Part shown: positions 42,248 to 51,369 of the stretch, piece after piece
Layout: each line of letters opens with the position of its first letter
Numbering within the stretch: position 1 is the stretch's first letter
DNA from: an uncultured Ectothiorhodospiraceae bacterium
GTDB taxonomy: Bacteria > Pseudomonadota > Gammaproteobacteria > UBA9214
Direction of reading: 5' to 3'
NCBI GenBank assembly: GCA_947259415.1
Contig: CAMYMI010000004.1
Span: forward strand, 113,936 to 177,935
DNA: 64,000 bases
Notes under the pieces: generated by a model
Database searches by the model: none
The model's input: only the letters and a program-made list of their open reading frames with translations
What the model was told of the DNA's origin: nothing
Program-made: the position numbers and the translations under genes

Positions 42248-42656
42248 GCAGTTCACTCATTCCCGCGATTACCGGCATCTACGCAAAGACATAAATCATA
42301 AGTTATTGATTTATAGATGCAGTTCTTTGACCCAGCATGCACTATTTAGGGGCGCCAGTGCATGGCGGTAACACATGGTACAGGAGTGCACTTGTGGCCG
42401 GCGTGCAGGCAGTGTGGATTGCCCGGGTAATCTGGCCTGGCTGGTCCGGAAATCAAGCCCTTATCGGCCCCTGGGGGACACTCGGATGTCCTATCTCGCT
42501 GAGTTTACGTGGCCGCTGGATTGCGTGATCACTCTGGTATGGCACACCTTGTTCGGATTTTGTTTGACCCATCTCTGGCCTTGCGTTTAGTCTAGCCATG
42601 CCAGGCAATGGTGCCTGAATTCCTCAATAACAATAGCCGTCTGTGTGATTATCTGA
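42248..42656. other. Intergenic region upstream of the Anbu gene
   Basis: No gene is supported: the overlapping short frames between 42337 and 42590 have no recognisable product. AT-rich DNA lies near 42290-42320. TTGACC at 42564-42569 with TAGTCT 18 bases later could be a weak promoter for the Anbu gene. Confidence 0.35.
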
Positions 42657-43412
42657 ATGACCTATTGCCTCGGCATTTCTCTGAAAGCCGGCCTGGTTTT
42701 CGCATCGGATTCCCGTACCAATGCCGGTACTGACCAGATCAGCCAGTATGGGAAGATGCATACCCTGGGCGTCGAGGGAGAGCGCCAGTTTGTACTTCTC
42801 AGTGCCGGCAACCTCGCCACCACCCAGGCGGTGTTGACGCATATCCGTCATGAGCTCAGGGATAACCCTGAATGCCATTTATGCCAGGCGCGCTATATGG
42901 ACGAGGTGGCGGATTACATCGGGGAGATCAGTCGCGAGGAGCAAAATCGTTTTACCGAGAATGAGGGCGTAACTGCCGGTTTTACCCCGTCTGTCACCTT
43001 CATACTTGGCGGGCAGATTCGTGGCGAGCCACCGGCGCTTCACCTGATCTATCCGGAGGGAAACCATATCACCACCTCACTGGCAACGCCCTACCTACAG
43101 ATAGGCGAAACCAAATACGGCAAACCGATACTTGACCGTATCATCACACCTGACACCCGGCTGGAGGACGCAGCACGCTGTGCGCTGGTATCTATGGATT
43201 CCACCATGAAGAGTAACGTAACGGTCGGACCCCCAATCGAGATGCTGATTTATGAAAAGGACAGCATGAAACTGGATCGCTATATGCGGTTGGATGAACA
43301 ACACCCTTACCTGTCCCGTTTGCGCCGCAGCTGGGCTAACAACATCCGTTCGGCATTCGATGCACTGCCGCCTTTTGACTGGGAGTCGACTGGTCCCCCA
43401 CCCGGAGAGTGA
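42657..43412 (+). CDS. Anbu-type proteasome-like peptidase
   Basis: This 251-residue N-terminal nucleophile hydrolase is an Anbu-family relative of proteasome beta subunits. The start MTYCLGISLKAGLVFASDSR matches the family: removal of Met would expose Thr2 as the nucleophile. The Asp/Arg in ASDSRTNAG and the Lys in QYGKMHTL are the other expected active-site residues. In the family, Anbu assembles into open rings or helices and its natural substrates are not settled. Comparative genomics ties Anbu to ATP-grasp, alpha-E and transglutaminase genes, and all three follow here on the opposite strand. There is no clear Shine-Dalgarno before the ATG. Confidence 0.9.
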   Translation: MTYCLGISLKAGLVFASDSRTNAGTDQISQYGKMHTLGVEGERQFVLLSAGNLATTQAVLTHIRHELRDNPECHLCQARYMDEVADYIGEISREEQNRFTENEGVTAGFTPSVTFILGGQIRGEPPALHLIYPEGNHITTSLATPYLQIGETKYGKPILDRIITPDTRLEDAARCALVSMDSTMKSNVTVGPPIEMLIYEKDSMKLDRYMRLDEQHPYLSRLRRSWANNIRSAFDALPPFDWESTGPPPGE

Positions 43413-43699
43413 GTAACCACCAGTTAAAGATCGATCCTGTCAGGGTCACCGTCGTCACATCGCCTGGCTACCCGCCAGCTGCGAGCACAGCCCAATGTGA
43501 TGCGTTAAACTAGGCACAGCTAAAACCGATCCTTTACTTGACGTTCTTTTAGGATGGGGTGGTAGCGTATAACGGATAACTAAAACCACGGTATCCCTGG
43601 TTTAGTGAAGTATCTCGTCATTGCGAGTGTAGTGACGCTCTACCTCGAAATTACAATCCATCAGTCACAGATTGCTTCGTCGGTGTATTCAAGTCCTTA

Positions 43700-44617
43700 T
43701 TATGGCGCTGGTTGTTCACCAGGCGGGGCATTGTTCTCTGGCAGGCGCTCCATGTCCACCGATACCTGCGGCCGGTGTCCCGGATCGCCGCCGAAGATGA
43801 TGCCCTTGAGCGGCGTGACATCAGCATAATCTCTTCCCCAAGCCGTGGTGACGTGCTCGTCAAGCGGCACCCGGTTGTTGGTAGGATCGAAATCATGCCA
43901 GCCGACATCGGGCAGGTAGACCGAAAACCAGGCATGTGACTCATCAGCGCCCGGTTGTTTGGGCTGACCGGGTGGCGGCAGGGTCTGGATATAACCACTC
44001 ACGTAGCGTGCAGCCAACCCAAGGCTGCGCAGACAGGCGATGGCCAGATGGGCAAAATCCTGACATACGCCCCGCCGGCTGGATAATACCTCGGCCAGTG
44101 GTGTTGAAACGGTGGAGAATCCCGGGTCATAGGTAAATTCATGATGGACGCGTTCCATCAGGTCAGCCACTGCCTCCAGCAGCGGCCGACCGATCGGGAA
44201 CGATGGTGTCGCATAATCGGCCAGTTCCGGTGCAGTGGTCGCATGGGGTGAGTCGAGTACGAATTGCCGATTCTCGCGTGCTGTGTCCGTAAGCGGATCT
44301 GCCATTCGAACGCGCACCTCGTCCCATGGCATATCATTTTCCAGCGCCAACTGGTCATTACCCGGATATAGCTGAATCTCACTGGTCGCGGTGACGGTGA
44401 GAACCTGATGCGGCTGCTGAATGGAAAAATAGCTGACATGGTTACCGAAGAAATCTTCATGTTCGGCAAGGTCCATCGGCAAGGGGTCGATTTGCAGGCG
44501 GTGCCCGAGACACTGCTGAGCGGGAAGATTACGGGGTCGTAGATGGGCAAGGTTGTGACACTGGCTGACTGTAATCCCGTACAAATATTCTGTCTTGTGG
44601 ACGACACGGTATTTCAT
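43700..44617 (-). CDS. Transglutaminase-like protease/amidase family protein
   Basis: This 305-residue protein has an N-terminal bacterial transglutaminase-like domain (MKYRVVHKTEYLYG, LRPR) and then the catalytic core. The triad is complete: Cys in RGVCQDFAHLAIACLR near residue 182, His in ESHAWFSVYLP near 227 and Asp in HDFDPTNNR near 242. No signal peptide is present, so it is probably cytoplasmic. Relatives act as peptidases or in isopeptide chemistry. It is the last gene of the minus-strand array, 128 bp after the ATP-grasp/alpha-E fusion, and converges on the Anbu gene. Confidence 0.92.
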   Translation of the reverse strand: MKYRVVHKTEYLYGITVSQCHNLAHLRPRNLPAQQCLGHRLQIDPLPMDLAEHEDFFGNHVSYFSIQQPHQVLTVTATSEIQLYPGNDQLALENDMPWDEVRVRMADPLTDTARENRQFVLDSPHATTAPELADYATPSFPIGRPLLEAVADLMERVHHEFTYDPGFSTVSTPLAEVLSSRRGVCQDFAHLAIACLRSLGLAARYVSGYIQTLPPPGQPKQPGADESHAWFSVYLPDVGWHDFDPTNNRVPLDEHVTTAWGRDYADVTPLKGIIFGGDPGHRPQVSVDMERLPENNAPPGEQPAP

Positions 44618-44745
44618 GGTGATAAGTTTCGCTTTCTCAAGAGTAAAGGTTGTTCAACAAGACAGCCAAATCCACCTTTGCCGGTCATTGAGTCATTTAC
44701 CGTAACGAAATAGCTTCTCAAATGACTGCCCTGAGGTTAATCCGG

Positions 44746-47301
44746 CTACGGTTCTTCCTCGACCAGTTGATAGGGTCGTTCGGCATGGATGAAGTAGGTC
44801 GCCGTGATGCCGTCCGATGTTTCGCGCAGGTTCTGGCCCAGGCCGGCAAGCAGAGTCTCTAGTCGTGGCCGGTTGCCGTCATCCACCTCCGCCAGCTCCT
44901 CTACATTTACGAGCTTGAGTTGTGTGGCAGCCTCGATAACCAATCGCATTTCTTTCTTGTAGGGGCGTTCACCCTGCCCCGGCAGCACAACGAGATGCTC
45001 ACGTGCTGTATTCAGCTGATAGGCGAGAGACCGACTGTTGGTCTCATCAAGCAGCAGCAGATCAAGAGCAGTCTCCAGCTGCGGCTGGCTACGAAATCGA
45101 CGCCGGTAAAGCGTGAAGCTCTCGGCGACAGACAGGACTGACTCCAGCAACAGTGCCTCGACCTCCGGTTCAACCCGGATTGTCAATACCGCACGCAACA
45201 GCGCAATCAATAGCAGGGCCCGTTCGATCCGTCTGCCGAGGTTGAGGAAGTGCCAGCCGAGATCCCGGCTCAGGCTCTCGCTGGCAGCACCGGAGATGGC
45301 CATCAAGGCGGTGATGATCCGGTCCAGATCATCCTGCAGGAACTGCAGGTCCGACTGACCGCCCCGCGTTAGCTTGGTGATTTCGTCACCGATATCATTG
45401 AATACCCTGCGGGTATCCGCTGAGACCAGGTTGCGCACTGCATAGGCGGCGTTGATGCAGGATGCGAGGTTAGCGGCCAGTGTGCCGATACGCTGCGGGT
45501 TGGTGATCAGGTCGATAATCTCGGGGAGCGGATCGGCGAGACGTTGGTCGGCGCCGGCACCCGTGAAACCGGGATAGGTCATGCTCATTTTGGTCAATCC
45601 CCGGAGCAACATATCCAGGACTGCCTGGTTGACTGGATCAGCGAATTGCAGGGTTTCGTTGCGGCGGAAATGAATACTGCGAATCAGGCGGATCATGTCT
45701 TCCGCCCGCTCGGCATAGCGCGCCAGCCAGAACAGATTTTCGGCGGCGACACCGGGCAGGATCTGTTGCAGCTGCGGGTACGCCGCCTTGCCTTGGGGTA
45801 ACAGCGTAACGATTCGCTCAGGTTCTGAAGCCAGCACCCAGGTGTCCTTGCTGATAGCACCCGCTTGATTTGATACCAATCGGCTTTCCGGGTGCTCGCC
45901 AACGCGGGTCAATCCGCCTGGCATGACCACGAAACTATCCTGCCCGCCGGCCAGGAAGGTGCGCAGGATGCTTTGGCGAGGTTCCACCAGGCCATCACGC
46001 AGCGTGGGTGCCGATGAAGCGGTCAGTCGTTCCTGACCGACGTACTGGTGGGGCCGTGCCTTGATCCGTTCGCGCAAGGCCGCCAGTTGAGTGTCGTCAA
46101 GCTGGTCACCGAAGACGGCCCTGCCGCCTGCGAACCGGTTGATCGGCCGTAACACCAGATTGGGCAAATTGGCCAGTACGTGATCGAGCCCCACTGGCTG
46201 TCCACACCACCAGCTGGTGACCGATGGCAGCCGCAGTTCCTGCCCCAGCAGATGTTTTGCCAGCTGTGGCAGGAACGGCATCAGGCCGGGGTTTTCCAGG
46301 ATGCCCGCACCCAGTGGATTGGCAATGGCGACGCGTCCCTTGCGCATCACTTCCACGAGACCCGGTACGCCGAGCAGGGAATCGGGACGCAGTTCCAGTG
46401 GATCACAGAAATGGCCATCGACACGCCTGAGGATGACGTCGACCGGCTCCGGCCCGCTCACGGACATTAACCAGACACGGCCGTCCCGGACTGTCAGGTT
46501 GGCGCCTTCGATGAGGGTGTAGTCGAGATAGTTGGATAGATAGAGATGCTCGAAGTAGGTTTCGTTGAGTGGTCCGGGCGTCATGATCACCACCCGTGGG
46601 TCTTCCTGCCCGGCCGGTGCCAGCGCGGCCAGCGACTCACGCATTTTCCTGAAGAATGGCGCCAGGCGGTGCGGGTGGGAATCGCGAAACAGACTGGGTA
46701 TCAGGCGCGACATGACGGTACGGTTTTCCAGGGCATAGCCCATCCCCGAAGGGGCCTGGGTATGGTCCTTAAGCACCCTGAACTGGCCATCCGCACCGCG
46801 CACGATGTCCACGGCATACAGGATCAGCCCCGGGGCATTGGCCGGCGGGGGAACGACGCAGGGGCGCTGGAAACCAGGGTCGGCATAAATCAGATCCGGA
46901 GGGATCAGCCCCTTCTTGATCAGGCTACCGGATCCATAGAGATCGGTCAGGATCAGGTTGAGCAGTTCGGCCCGTTGTGCCAGGCCGGTTTCGATACCGG
47001 CCCATTCACTGCTGCTGATGAGCAGCGGTATGGGATCGAGCTTCCAGGGCCGGTTGAGGCCGTCCGCTACGCCATAGACATTGTAGGTGGCACCGTCGCT
47101 GCGCAGCATACGGACGGTATCGTGCTGCCGCTGCTGCAATATCTCGGGCCCCATGGCCTCCAGTGCGCTGATCAGGTAGCGCCAGGGTTTGCGCACCTTG
47201 CCCTGCCCGGTGCACATCTCGTCATAGCCCGCCGGTGCTTGTTGGTAGGCTGGGCAGGTGGGTCTGCTTTCTGCTTTGTTCATGGCGGTGCTGTCAGTCA
47301 C
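44746..47301 (-). CDS. Fused circularly permuted ATP-grasp and alpha-E protein
   Basis: The 851-residue protein joins two domains found as separate genes further up the array. Residues 1 to about 500 are a circularly permuted ATP-grasp (DUF404/DUF407), with VLKDHTQAPSGMGYALENR and IANPLGAGILENPG as its signature. Residues about 512-840 are alpha-E (DUF403), starting AENLFWLARYAERAEDMIRL. ATP-grasp enzymes ligate a carboxylate to an amine using ATP, and this family is predicted to make peptide bonds. Alpha-E is helical, with unknown role. The start is GTG 47301, overlapping the upstream stop by 8 bp; ATG 47283 is the alternative. Confidence 0.92.
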   Translation of the reverse strand: MTDSTAMNKAESRPTCPAYQQAPAGYDEMCTGQGKVRKPWRYLISALEAMGPEILQQRQHDTVRMLRSDGATYNVYGVADGLNRPWKLDPIPLLISSSEWAGIETGLAQRAELLNLILTDLYGSGSLIKKGLIPPDLIYADPGFQRPCVVPPPANAPGLILYAVDIVRGADGQFRVLKDHTQAPSGMGYALENRTVMSRLIPSLFRDSHPHRLAPFFRKMRESLAALAPAGQEDPRVVIMTPGPLNETYFEHLYLSNYLDYTLIEGANLTVRDGRVWLMSVSGPEPVDVILRRVDGHFCDPLELRPDSLLGVPGLVEVMRKGRVAIANPLGAGILENPGLMPFLPQLAKHLLGQELRLPSVTSWWCGQPVGLDHVLANLPNLVLRPINRFAGGRAVFGDQLDDTQLAALRERIKARPHQYVGQERLTASSAPTLRDGLVEPRQSILRTFLAGGQDSFVVMPGGLTRVGEHPESRLVSNQAGAISKDTWVLASEPERIVTLLPQGKAAYPQLQQILPGVAAENLFWLARYAERAEDMIRLIRSIHFRRNETLQFADPVNQAVLDMLLRGLTKMSMTYPGFTGAGADQRLADPLPEIIDLITNPQRIGTLAANLASCINAAYAVRNLVSADTRRVFNDIGDEITKLTRGGQSDLQFLQDDLDRIITALMAISGAASESLSRDLGWHFLNLGRRIERALLLIALLRAVLTIRVEPEVEALLLESVLSVAESFTLYRRRFRSQPQLETALDLLLLDETNSRSLAYQLNTAREHLVVLPGQGERPYKKEMRLVIEAATQLKLVNVEELAEVDDGNRPRLETLLAGLGQNLRETSDGITATYFIHAERPYQLVEEEP

Positions 47302-50300
47302 GTCCTCTCTGGTACCTCAGGTCCAGGGTGCCGGGATACTCGGGATTGATCTCCTCTTCAGGGGGTGCCATCGGGCCAGGAACATGCCCCTCGGGAAAGA
47401 ATTTTGCCAGCCCAGCATACTCCGGTGGCGGCTTGAGGGTGCCGGTGGTGTGGCCGTAATCCCAGAAGCGGCTGACGCGCCGCGTCTCGGCCTCATAGGC
47501 ATTGACCGGGAATACGTCGTAATGACGCCCGCCAGGGTGAGCAACATGGTAGGTACAGCCACCGACTGAACGGCCATTCCAGGTGTCGATAAGATCGAAG
47601 ACCAGGGGGGAGTGAATACCGATAGTGGGATGCAGTGCCGACGGTGGCTGCCAGGCGCGGAAGCGCACCCCTGCCACGTATTCGCTATGGGTGCCGGTGC
47701 CACGCAGCGGTACTCGACGGCCATTGCAGGCCAGCACGAAGCGTTCATTTTTCATCCCGGTGGCCTTGACCTGCACCCGCTCTACCGAGGAGTCGACGAA
47801 CCGCGCCGTGCCCTGGTTGCTCATCTCCTCGCCCAGTACATGCCAGGGCTCCAGGGCAACGTTAAGATCCAGGCGGATGTCCTGCACGCTGACTGAACCG
47901 AGGTGCGGAAAGCGAAACTCCAGAAATGGCGCGAGCCACTCCAGCTGGAACGGGTAACCGGCGCGCTGCAGCCCGTAAACCACGTCCTTGATATCGGCCC
48001 AGACATAGTGCGGCAACATAAATCGGTCATGCAGCTCGGTACCCCAGCGTACCAGACGGTGGCGGTAGGGCCGGTCCCAGAAGCGTGCAATCAGGGTCCG
48101 TAGCAGCAGCATCTGTACCAAGCTCATGCGTGCATGCGGTGGCATCTCGAAGGCGCGGAATTCCACCAGTCCCAGCCGTCCGGTCGGTGAGTCGGGCGAG
48201 TAGAGCTTGTCTATGCAGAACTCTGCCCGGTGGGTGTTGCCGGTGATGTCCACCAGCAGGTTGCGCAGCAGTCGGTCCACCAGCCAGGGTTGGGCCACTT
48301 CTCCCGCGGGCATCTGCTGAAAGGCGATTTCCAGTTCATATAGATTCTCATCCCGGGCCTCGTCAACCCGCGGAGCCTGGCTGGTCGGGCCGATGAACAT
48401 GCCGGAAAACAGGGTGGAGAGACCGGGGTAGTGCTGCCAGTAGGTCAGCAGGCTGCGCAGCAGGTCGGGGCGCCTCAGGAATGGACTGTCGGCCGGAGTG
48501 GCGCCACCGAGGGTGACATGGTTGCCGCCACCGGTACCGGTGTGGCGGCCATCCAGCATGAACTTCTCCGTCCCCAGTCGCGCCAGGCGCGCCTCGCTGT
48601 AGAGGGTTTCCGTGTACTCGACCAGTTCCCCCCAGTTATGGGCCGGCTGGATGTTGACCTCGATCACGCCCGGATCAGGGGTCACAGCGAGTTTGCGCAG
48701 GCGCCAGTCCCGTGGTGGTTCATAGCCTTCAATGCGCACCGGTGTCCCCAGCTCGGCGGCGGTCAATTCCACTGCGGCGAGCAGATCGAGGTAATGCTCC
48801 AGGTGAGTAAGCGGCGGCAGGAAGATGTGCAATGCACCCTTACGGGGCTCGACGCACAGGGCGGTGTGGAACACCTCAACCCTCCGCCTGTGGGTCCCGT
48901 TATCTGCCGGTTCCTGCTGTATGACCTCTGGATGAGTCTCCTGAAGTGCGTCGAAATGGCTGAAACGGCGGGTTACCTCGCCGTAGTAGTCACCCAGTGA
49001 CGGTAGCGGTTCAAACAGGTCGCGTTGCGGTTCGATATCGCGCTCCTCTTCGGCTACCCAGGGCAGGGCCTCGAGGGGCAGGCGCAATCCTATGGGCGAA
49101 TCACCGGGGGTCAGGAACATATGACCGCGGCGAAAATCCCAGGTGCAGCTTTCCCAGCTGTTATGGACATCGTCCCAGCGGATGGGAAGTGCAAAACCGG
49201 TGGGTTTGCCGAGGTCGCCGGCCAGCAGTTCAACCAGGCGGCGGCGTTCGTCCGGTTTTTTCAGGTCGTTCCCGAGCAGGTCGACGTTGACCGGCTGGCT
49301 GGTATCTTTCCATAGGTAATAAAGGATGTCTTCATAGGCAGGAAGCAGGTACTTTTCAGGTAATCCCAATCGGTGGCAGAGTTGTGAGGCAAACTGGTGC
49401 GCCTCGGACTGACCGCAGCCGTAATCGACGCCGTCCCGTGCCAGCAGTTCCGGTTCGCGCCACACCGGCATGCCATCAACACGCCAGAAGCAATTCAGCG
49501 ACCAGCGTGGTATGGGTTCACCCGGGTACCACTTGCCCTGGCCGTAGTGCAGCAGACCGCCGGGTGCAAAGCGCTGCCACAGACGCAGCAGCAGGTCGCC
49601 AGCCAGTTCGCGCTTATGCTCGCCAAGCGCGGCATCATTCCACTGGGCTGACTCCACGTCATCAATGGAAACGAATGTAGGTTCGCCGCCTAGGGTGAGG
49701 CGTACATCGCTGTCTGCCAGATCGGCATCGACCTTGCGTCCCAGGGCCTGGATGGTTTCCCACTGGGATTCTGTGTAGGGCTTGGTGACCCGCGGGTCTT
49801 CGTGAATGCGCCGCACCTGGTTGTGGAAGCGGAAATCAACCTCGCATTTATCGGTCGTGCCGGTAATGGGAGTAGCGCTGACAGGATGGGGCGTACAGGC
49901 CAGTGGAATGTGGCCCTCACCCGCGAACAGGCCGGAGGTCGGGTCCAGCCCCAGCCAGCCGGCGCCCGGAACAAAGACCTCGGCCCAGGCATGCAGGTCG
50001 GTGAAGTCATGGTCGGTTCCAGCAGGCCCTTCCAGTGGCTTCTCGTCCGGGGTCAGTTGCAGCAGGTAGCCGGAGACGAACCGGGCTGCCAGCCCGAGGT
50101 GGCGCAGGATCTGCACCAGTAACCAGCCGGTGTCGCGGCAGGACCCCAGGGCCTTCTCCAGGGTTTCCTCGCAACTCTGGATACCCGGCTCCATGCGGAT
50201 GGTGTAGTTGATGTCCTGTTCCAGACGCTTGTTGAGATCAACCAGAAAATTGTTGATCTCCTGCCGGGACCGGTCGACGCCGGACAGCCAGTGTTGCAAC

Positions 50301-50677
50301 CGGGAACCGTCATCAGTGATCTCCAGATAAGGTGCCAGTTGCTTGCGCAAATCGGGTGGATATTCGAAGGGATAATGCTCCGCATATTTTTCCACGAAGA
50401 AATCGAATGGATTGATGACCACGATCTCGGCAACCAGGTCCACTTCGAAGGACAGTTCCCGTGTTGGTTTGGGAAACACCAGGCGGGCAAGGTAATTTCC
50501 GAAAGGATCCTGCTGCCAATTGATAAAGTGTTCCTTCGGCAACACCTTGAGAGAATAGGATTCGATCGGGGTGCGGGTGTGCGGAGCCGGGCGCAGCCGT
50601 ACCACATGCGGTGATACACCTACCGGTCGGTCGAACCGGTATTCGGTCTTGTGATTGATTGCGACTCTGATAGCCAT
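47294..50677 (-). CDS. Giant transglutaminase-DUF2126 protein
   Basis: This 1127-residue protein combines an N-terminal transglutaminase-like domain (about residues 1-300) with DUF2126, which fills the rest. The N-terminal part starts AIRVAINHKTEYRFDRPVGV. Its catalytic Cys is in ALGSCRDTGWLLVQILR near residue 180, His in TDLHAWAEVFVPG near 228 and Asp in LGLDPTSGLF, so the triad is complete. DUF2126 has the family block GGNHVTLGGATPADSPFLRR and ends with WQPPSALHPTIGIHSPLVFD. Its role is unknown, but it travels with ATP-grasp, alpha-E and transglutaminase genes. It overlaps the fusion gene's GTG start by 8 bp. Confidence 0.93.
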   Translation of the reverse strand: MAIRVAINHKTEYRFDRPVGVSPHVVRLRPAPHTRTPIESYSLKVLPKEHFINWQQDPFGNYLARLVFPKPTRELSFEVDLVAEIVVINPFDFFVEKYAEHYPFEYPPDLRKQLAPYLEITDDGSRLQHWLSGVDRSRQEINNFLVDLNKRLEQDINYTIRMEPGIQSCEETLEKALGSCRDTGWLLVQILRHLGLAARFVSGYLLQLTPDEKPLEGPAGTDHDFTDLHAWAEVFVPGAGWLGLDPTSGLFAGEGHIPLACTPHPVSATPITGTTDKCEVDFRFHNQVRRIHEDPRVTKPYTESQWETIQALGRKVDADLADSDVRLTLGGEPTFVSIDDVESAQWNDAALGEHKRELAGDLLLRLWQRFAPGGLLHYGQGKWYPGEPIPRWSLNCFWRVDGMPVWREPELLARDGVDYGCGQSEAHQFASQLCHRLGLPEKYLLPAYEDILYYLWKDTSQPVNVDLLGNDLKKPDERRRLVELLAGDLGKPTGFALPIRWDDVHNSWESCTWDFRRGHMFLTPGDSPIGLRLPLEALPWVAEEERDIEPQRDLFEPLPSLGDYYGEVTRRFSHFDALQETHPEVIQQEPADNGTHRRRVEVFHTALCVEPRKGALHIFLPPLTHLEHYLDLLAAVELTAAELGTPVRIEGYEPPRDWRLRKLAVTPDPGVIEVNIQPAHNWGELVEYTETLYSEARLARLGTEKFMLDGRHTGTGGGNHVTLGGATPADSPFLRRPDLLRSLLTYWQHYPGLSTLFSGMFIGPTSQAPRVDEARDENLYELEIAFQQMPAGEVAQPWLVDRLLRNLLVDITGNTHRAEFCIDKLYSPDSPTGRLGLVEFRAFEMPPHARMSLVQMLLLRTLIARFWDRPYRHRLVRWGTELHDRFMLPHYVWADIKDVVYGLQRAGYPFQLEWLAPFLEFRFPHLGSVSVQDIRLDLNVALEPWHVLGEEMSNQGTARFVDSSVERVQVKATGMKNERFVLACNGRRVPLRGTGTHSEYVAGVRFRAWQPPSALHPTIGIHSPLVFDLIDTWNGRSVGGCTYHVAHPGGRHYDVFPVNAYEAETRRVSRFWDYGHTTGTLKPPPEYAGLAKFFPEGHVPGPMAPPEEEINPEYPGTLDLRYQRGRD

Positions 50678-50986
50678 CGAATGTGTGCCTTATTAGAATT
50701 GTATACAAGAGTATGTCCTATTTTACCCTGCTTTTGGGTAATCAAATTCAACAGCTTATGATATCCAGGTCGACGTTCATTCCGGAAGTTGCACCATAAT
50801 GGAAGAACGGCCCACTGGACTGGTGCTGCTCCAGCCACGGTAACAGCGGCCGCGATAACAAGCGGGGCCTGTAAGGGTGGGTGCTTAGATGCCAGAGTGA
50901 AATGCGCGCTGCTGCAGTTCGCACATGCTGCGGATCTGGTTGTAGAGGGGCAGCGTTAGCTGACCGGCCGACCGGCGTGTTCCCGC
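50678..50986. other. Intergenic region, probable promoter for the DUF2126 gene cluster
   Basis: The DNA near 50690-50760 is AT-rich, with several -10-like hexamers on the minus strand (for example TAAAAT and TATACA), but I cannot assign a reliable -35. The rest towards 50986 shows nothing coding. Confidence 0.35.
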
Positions 50987-51289
50987 CTATACGATCACGA
51001 CGGAATTCTCGCTGTCACCGGTTGCATTGGGGAGGTACTTATCGGCATTCCAGTCGTTTTCCCAGCGTCCGTTGTCGATCAGGTACTTGAACTGGTATTC
51101 ACGGTTGGCGGGCAGGTCAATAGTAATGCTATAGGAGCCGTCCTTGCGCCGCTTCATGAGGGTGGATTCGGTATCCCAGCTGTTGAATTCCCCTACCAGT
51201 GCGACCTTGCTGGCGCCGTTGATTGCCTTGGAAGGCAACTCGAAGGTCACCTTGCAGACCGGTCTTGTCTTGAGAAAGCGCTTTTTCAT
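50987..51289 (-). CDS. Single-domain CBM48/AMPK-type glycogen-binding protein
   Basis: The 100-residue protein is essentially one early-set CBM48 domain, as found at the N-terminus of isoamylase and branching enzymes and in AMPK beta. The core motif is KVALVGEFNSWDTESTLMKRRKDGSYSITIDLP, and it continues YQFKYLIDNGRWENDWNADKYLPN with the aromatic residues that stack on sugars. There is no catalytic domain. GGAGG lies 9 bases before the ATG. It is downstream of the VOC gene on the same strand, 80 bp apart, inside the ATP-grasp/alpha-E array. The presence of a carbohydrate-binding domain here is unexplained. Confidence 0.93.
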   Translation of the reverse strand: MKKRFLKTRPVCKVTFELPSKAINGASKVALVGEFNSWDTESTLMKRRKDGSYSITIDLPANREYQFKYLIDNGRWENDWNADKYLPNATGDSENSVVIV

Positions 51290-51369
51290 CTGGCATTACC
51301 TCCATTCTGCTGGTTGCTGCATTCCCTTTGCCGAATGGCCTTATAGGTAATAAAGAGTGGGTGTCTCCG

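Noticed and set aside
42540..42560. TGGCAC...TTG resembling a sigma-54 promoter before the Anbu gene
   Set aside because: The spacing between the two blocks is two bases too short.
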